Made by a program: the position numbers and the translations under genes. The notes beneath the pieces are model-generated. The model searched no databases. It worked only from the letters and a program-made list of their open reading frames with translations, and was not told the origin of the DNA. DNA of 64,000 nt, taken from Euptelea pleiosperma (Eukaryota > Streptophyta > Magnoliopsida > Ranunculales > Eupteleaceae). Of this stretch, positions 58,911 to 64,000 are shown in pieces. The stretch covers positions 4,200,829 through 4,264,828 of the forward strand of contig CM068540.1 of the NCBI GenBank assembly GCA_035048495.1. The letters run 5' to 3'. Each line of letters starts with the position of its first letter. Position 1 is the stretch's first letter.

Positions 58911-61900
58911 TAAATGTTAATTTTTGCTTGGAATTGTCAAGAGAGTGGGAAATCCTTGATAATTCAACATTTAAAAATCCACATTAGGGTGCAGAATCCT
59001 GATATAATTTTTCTGTCCGAAACAAAAATGACTACAGAAAAAATCAGAGAAATAGGCTCAATGTCTAGGATTCACCAATTTTTGCATTCAAGAAGCCCAA
59101 GGTTGGAGTGGAGGTCTTATTTTGCTTTGGAAAATTGTATAAAAATGATGGTAGCTGTAATATCCCAAACTTTCAATTAAAGGTATTATGGTAATTTGAC
59201 CCTCAGAGGATAATTTTGGCAGTTTGAACTTACTTTCATCATTAGATATCCTATATTAAGGCATGTGTCAAGTTTGGTAGGATTCGGACAATTTTGAAAA
59301 ACTTGCTATTTTTGGAACTCACTTTTAAGGCTAATTTCCTCTTAAAAATAATAAACAATAAATCACAGAGGGCTTTTCTAGACACTAAATGATATACTTA
59401 ATCTAATAAGATAATAAAAATATTTTGACCCCGAGCTCTGAAAATTTTCTAAAAATAACTTACTTACCTTATCTTAGGGTTGGAAACCTATCTCTCGAAT
59501 TTTGGATCATTCCGATGTCATCTTGACACTTTTCAGGAACTTTGAATATTTTTGTGAATTTTATGTACTTAAATTATTTCATGTGATTTATGTGTGTGTG
59601 ATATGTGTCAATACCTTGTTGTATGAACTTTTAAATTTTATAATATAGTTTATTTGAATTAATACATTATTGTTGTATATTATTATATAGTATTAGACCC
59701 ATATGTATTATATATATTAAATCACCACCTTTTTAGAGAATATGACATAATTATAATTAATAAATATTTAAACTGTTAATATAAGTAATTGTATAAATTA
59801 TTTAGTTATAATTGTTGAGTGGGCCCATAGAGCTAATTTAGAGGTATTTTGAACTTAAGAATAACCTTAAATGAGGCACAATGGATACATATGGGTCTTG
59901 TGCCCATTTTTAACGCAGAAGTAACTTAAAATATGATCTTTTGAGGGTTGAGAAAGACATCCCTTTGAGAGTTACGAATTTCACCTAGAATAAAAACCCT
60001 AAAGATTACTTCCTAAACCTATTTAAGAAAGCTTTTAAGGCTTATGAGCTTTCACGAACCCTAAACTATCACTCTTATATTTCTCAATAAAAAATCTCTC
60101 ATTTTCTTTCATCTTTCTCTCCATCTTCCTCTATTGAAGTACCTCCACTAAACCTCCATTAAAGAACATTTTCAAATCTTAGAACACCCATCATCCCACC
60201 ATAAAAAAAGATATCAAAACCTAGCAAATAAACCCTCTCATCAACCTCTTCAACATAGTTGGAAATCAATGGCATCGGAGAACTCAAAGAAAACGTGGAG
60301 CTCCCCTTCTACCATTATTTTAAGCTTCACAATACGAATCTATTGTCTATTTAAGAGGTAGGTAATTCTTACCGTGCATATCTTATCTACATATTTTGTT
60401 TTTTCTAAGAATGTTCATTATGGTTAAAAATTGATTGAATTATTGCTTTAAATTACTCACACGCGCTTTTATTTCTTTTTATCTTAATATTATGTTGTTC
60501 CTTCCTGGCAATCCTTTTCTTGTATATTATCTTTGAATTTGAGAGAAAGATAAAAGGTGAAAACGTGCCATGACTATGCACTAATGGAAACTACGGATAA
60601 TTCTCATTAGTGGATCGGTCATGAGAACACCTTTAGGTGGAAACATTTTTGGCCTTAGCCCTCTTCTCGTTGTAGTTATTTTGACATTTGATTTATACTA
60701 TGCTTAACATGGTTATTGGGGGTTTATGTGAGAGAAAGTTTATTATTTTTGTCGTTAAGCAAGAAGGGCTAGAAAACACTAGGGTGAAAGACTCCAAACA
60801 ATCCTGCAGATGAGCCATACGGCTACTCCTAGCGAGGGAAGGAGATGGAGACCCATTAGTGGTAGAGTATTGGGATGGGACATCCTCGCATTTTGTATAA
60901 CTTGTAGATCGTTGGTTGCATATTGATTGTTTTGTCTTGCTTATCACATGCTCTATTCTATCATTGCTTTCCAATGATTATGCTTAGTTAACTTTATATG
61001 TGGATTAAGAGTGCTATGGGGTTATCCATTGTACTACTGAGTTCTTTGGACTCACGGTGTTTTGTGACACCGCACAGACGAGTTGGGTTTTAACTCGACG
61101 GATGACTTTTCGTGGGAAGTACCCGACGAGGAGGAGTACGAGGATGGTGATCACGGCGAGCCTTTGGAGGCATCAAAGGAGTTCTAGTCATTTAAACGCT
61201 TTCTTGAAAAAAATTAGTTATCCTTGATTTTGATTTCGGGCTTATTCTGGCCTATCCTTGGGAACTTGTCTATTTTTATCTTATGAATGATGCTTAGTTT
61301 TTTATTCGATAAACATAATGATTTGACATTATATTATTTATATGATGATAGTAGATTAGTGGTTAATAATTGAAAATCTACCCTTAATGGACCTAGACCG
61401 AGTTTTGGACTCGATAGACTAAACGCACTAGAAATACCATATGAGACAGAACTATAATTTTTGAACTATAATATATTTTCAGCAAGGTAACTGATAGAAT
61501 TTATGATTATTGCAGAATGACTTTTTGAAGGTTTGTCAGTTAAATTTCCAGCAATATAAATAATTTTCACAGATTCTTTCTATACAGAAAGTTATGGCCA
61601 AAGCACTGATTGTAGTACGAAGTACGAACTAGTCTATTTTGCACATAAGCCAAACAAACCTAGTTTAGACCCTTTAGATGACACTTTTGAGCTCTAATCT
61701 CAATACGATAGTTGTAGCCAACTTAGAGGGCTATCCAACGGGCTTTGGAACAGCTAAATCGGATATCGAACGAAGAAATGGCGGCCATTTTACTGTAGCA
61801 TTGTCTGGGTGCATTATAAGGACGAGAAAAATGGGAGGAAAATTTATTTTCTCCGTTTGACCTGATTTTTGGTTCGAGACTTCCTTATATATAGTGAGTT

Positions 61901-62640
61901 AATGCTATATAGTTTAAAAATAAAAAATAATTAATTTAATATTTTTACATAATTAATTTCATAATTTATTATAGGGTCTAATTATCAAAATCTATTTAAT
62001 AACTTAATGAATTGTGGTATAGATTGACTTGTTTGAGGATGGATCTTAGTGGTTTAGAGTTACACTTGAACCTTTAGGATGTATTCATAGATCAGCTCTA
62101 GGTTCGGGTATAAGGTTGACCCATGAATTTTCAGGTCGGATCTGGATACCCGGATTTGGGGCGTGATAGTAGCCTTTGGACCATTTCAGTTATCTATGGA
62201 GACCCCCGCACCAAACATAGAGAAATTCTTTGGAGGGATTTATGGGCAATGTATCAAAATAGATGGGGACCATAGGTGGTTGCAAGTGATTTTAATGGGA
62301 TATTAGAAACTTTGAAAAAAAATGTGGGGGGGGGCATCAAAACAAAAATCTCCTAATCAAGCCCATTTAGATTTCTTTCAACAAGCGGATTTCACTAACC
62401 TAGGGTATGTGGGGAACCCTTACACATGGACTAACAATAAGTTGGGATTGGAAAACATCTGAGAGCACCTGGATAAGGCAATTAATTGCAAACACTGAAT
62501 GTAGACAAATGTTCTCAGACGCAAAAGTCAATCACCTTCTTAGAACAGGCTTTGATCATTGCCCTATTACCATTGACACCAATCCTGATTCGAAAAAACT
62601 ACCCCGACCTTTCCATTTCTACTCCATGTGGACCCATGCA
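58911..62640 (+). pseudogene. L1 endonuclease domain in two pieces
   Basis: Piece one (58,914-59,155) has AWNCQESGKS, NPDIIFLSETKM and frame damage. Piece two (62,174-62,640) has VIYGDPRTKHREILW, SDFNG, YVGNPYTWTNN and FDHCPITIDTNPDSKKLPRP, with stops between. The conserved GDFND is changed to SDFNG, so activity would be lost even without the insertion. Confidence 0.78.
59156..62168. mobile_element. 3,013 bp solo-LTR-like insertion with 5 bp target duplication
   Basis: The insertion runs from 'tgtaatatcccaaa' to 'tttggggcgtgata', whose complement 'tatcacgccccaaa' mirrors the start. 'gtagc' flanks both sides (59,151-59,155 and 62,169-62,173). Removing it rejoins the L1 endonuclease. The interior has no polyprotein, only an acidic GAG-rich stretch at 61,120-61,190. 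Size, TG start, short inverted ends and 5 bp duplication fit a solo LTR of a large-LTR Gypsy lineage such as Del/Tekay; the lineage is inference. The final base pair differs from the usual CA. Confidence 0.75.
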
Positions 62641-64000
62641 TGAACCAGAGTGCAAAGCCATTGTCCAAAAAGTATGGGCCTCCCATTTAACCGGTCCAAA
62701 ACCTATCCAAATCCATAGAAAATTGAAAACAACAAAAGTTCAAATAAAAAATTGAACAGGGAAAAGTTGAGAAAAATTCAAAATAGAGTCAACCATTTCC
62801 AAGAACATCTGAGACATATCCAAATGCTACCCCCATCCCATGAAAACATAAAAAAAAGAGAAAGATATGGCTCGTGAGTTAGATCAAGCCATGCAAAAAG
62901 AAGAAATGCTATGGAGAGACAAATCTAGAGATACATGGCTAAAGGAAGGAGACAAACTCGAGGTTCTTTCATATCTCAACTCTTGTGAAACGGCGAAAAA
63001 ACAAAATTGAATGGATAAAGGATGAGGAGGGTAATGATCATATGACTCAAGGTACAATAGAGAAAGCATTTGTAGATTATTTTTCAAACCTCTTCTCAGC
63101 CATGCCTACTGGGGAATTGGAAAATTTTGAACAAATCATAACTCCATCAGTCTCCCTTACGGATAATGAATTTCTAACTCGACAAATCACCTTAGAGGAA
63201 GTTCGGGATGCCGTTTTTAGCCTTGGACCTTACGAAGCCCTAGGTCCAGATGGCTTCACTACCTTCTTCTACCAATTCTATTGGGATTTGGTAAAGGAGG
63301 ATATTTTTCAATTGGTAAAAAATTTCATGGAGTCGGACACTGATATTCGGGTCATAAATGACACAAACATTGCCCTGATTCCAAAAAAGGAGGGTCCCAT
63401 TAAGATCCGTCACTTTAGACCTATCAGTCTTTGTAACGTCAGTTACAAGATCATTTCAAAAATTTTGACTGCCCATTTCAAAAATATTCTAAACCCTCTA
63501 ATCTCCCCTTATCAAGCAACCTTTATTCTTGGGAGTTTGATCTTGGATAATACCATCCTTGCTCAAGAAGTCATGCAAACCATAAAAAAGAAAAAGAAAG
63601 GCAAATCTAGCTTCATGGCTGTAAAGCTTGACATGTCTAAAGCCCGTGTTAGGGTGGACTGGTTATTTCTGTTAAAAACACTCAAAGCTATGGGGTTTAA
63701 TGATCTATAGATTTTATGGGTGGAAAAGTTCATCACAACCACCTCTTTCTCTGTCATGCTTAATGGTTTGCCCATGTGGAATTTCACTCCCACTCATGGT
63801 ATCCGACAAAGTGACCCACTGTCAGCTTTCCCATTTGTCATCTGTACAAATGTCCTATTTGTTCTTTTGCAGAAAGTTGTGGTTCAAAACAATATCCATG
63901 GGATCCACATTTCTCAATCCAGCCCTCCTATATCTCATATGTTATTTGCAAACGATTGCCTTCTCTTTTGTCGAGCGAATTTAGTCGAAGCCAGAAATTT
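62641..64000 (+). pseudogene. L1 reverse transcriptase, catalytic motif changed, runs off the right edge
   Basis: After a worn linker (62,640-62,984), an open stretch 62,985-63,710 carries KNKIEWIKDEEGN, YEALGPDGFTTFFYQFYWDL, IRHFRPISLCNVSYKI and FMAVKLDMSKARVRVDW. After one in-frame stop (63,708) the same frame continues with GIRQSDPLSAF and LFANDCLLFCRANLVE. Both RQSDPLS (usual RQGDPLS) and FAND (usual FADD) are G-to-A changes, so the polymerase is dead. The rest lies beyond 64,000. Confidence 0.85.

Larger units (their letters stand above)
58900..64000 (+). mobile_element. Second L1-type LINE, split by an LTR-like insertion and cut by the window edge
   Basis: ORF2 of the same L1 lineage as 27,480-31,981 (compare AWNCQESGKSLIIQHLK here with AWNCRGSGKPSTIRALK there). 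The endonuclease half stops at 59,155 and resumes at 62,174 after a 3,013 bp insertion. ORF1 was not recognised upstream; 58,490-58,900 may hold its worn 3' part. Confidence 0.82.

Overview
This is nuclear DNA from a flowering plant. The evidence is a plant-specific CBL-interacting protein kinase (CIPK) gene and a COP9 signalosome subunit gene, both split by many GT-AG introns, together with plant-type transposons (Copia, LINE L1, MULE, hAT and Harbinger MITEs, TRIM). The sequence is AT-rich and I cannot name the species. Splice sites were placed by hand from GT/AG signals, reading phase and the known protein families.

Layout. (1) 1-14,750: a CIPK gene of the CIPK3/9/23/26 type on the minus strand (start codon at 10,465). 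Eight exons give 255 codons of kinase domain, then the gene stops being recognisable at 2,522. The locus lies between two direct repeats of about 2 kb (1-2,090 and 12,690-14,750). The second is the CIPK leader/upstream region, so the window copy looks like a tandem duplicate broken inside the kinase domain. (2) 14,900-24,000: no genes; a dense cluster of MITEs, including a roughly 3.2 kb fold-back structure with about 1 kb arms at 15,541-18,765 and a Copia RNase H remnant. (3) 24,000-33,800: a LINE L1 pseudo-element (27,480-31,981) lacking its 3' end, between roughly 230 bp direct repeats, then fold-back MITEs, one with a perfect 9 bp target duplication. (4) 34,700-51,050: CSN2, minus strand, all 12 coding exons found, 439 amino acids, apparently intact. 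Its 7.1 kb intron 6 holds a Copia deletion derivative whose gag is joined in frame to RNase H, plus a fold-back MITE; intron 2 holds a 37-base C tract and a long (CT)n(AT)n run. (5) 51,250-58,500: nested MITEs and a decayed Mutator-like (MULE) transposase. (6) 58,900-64,000: a second L1 relative, split by a 3,013 bp LTR-like insertion with a clean 5 bp target duplication, running off the right edge.

Only CSN2 looks like a complete functional protein gene. CIPK may be a functional gene cut by the window edge or by distant exons, but the flanking repeats favour a truncated duplicate. Nearly everything else is transposon-derived. No rRNA, tRNA or CRISPR was found.
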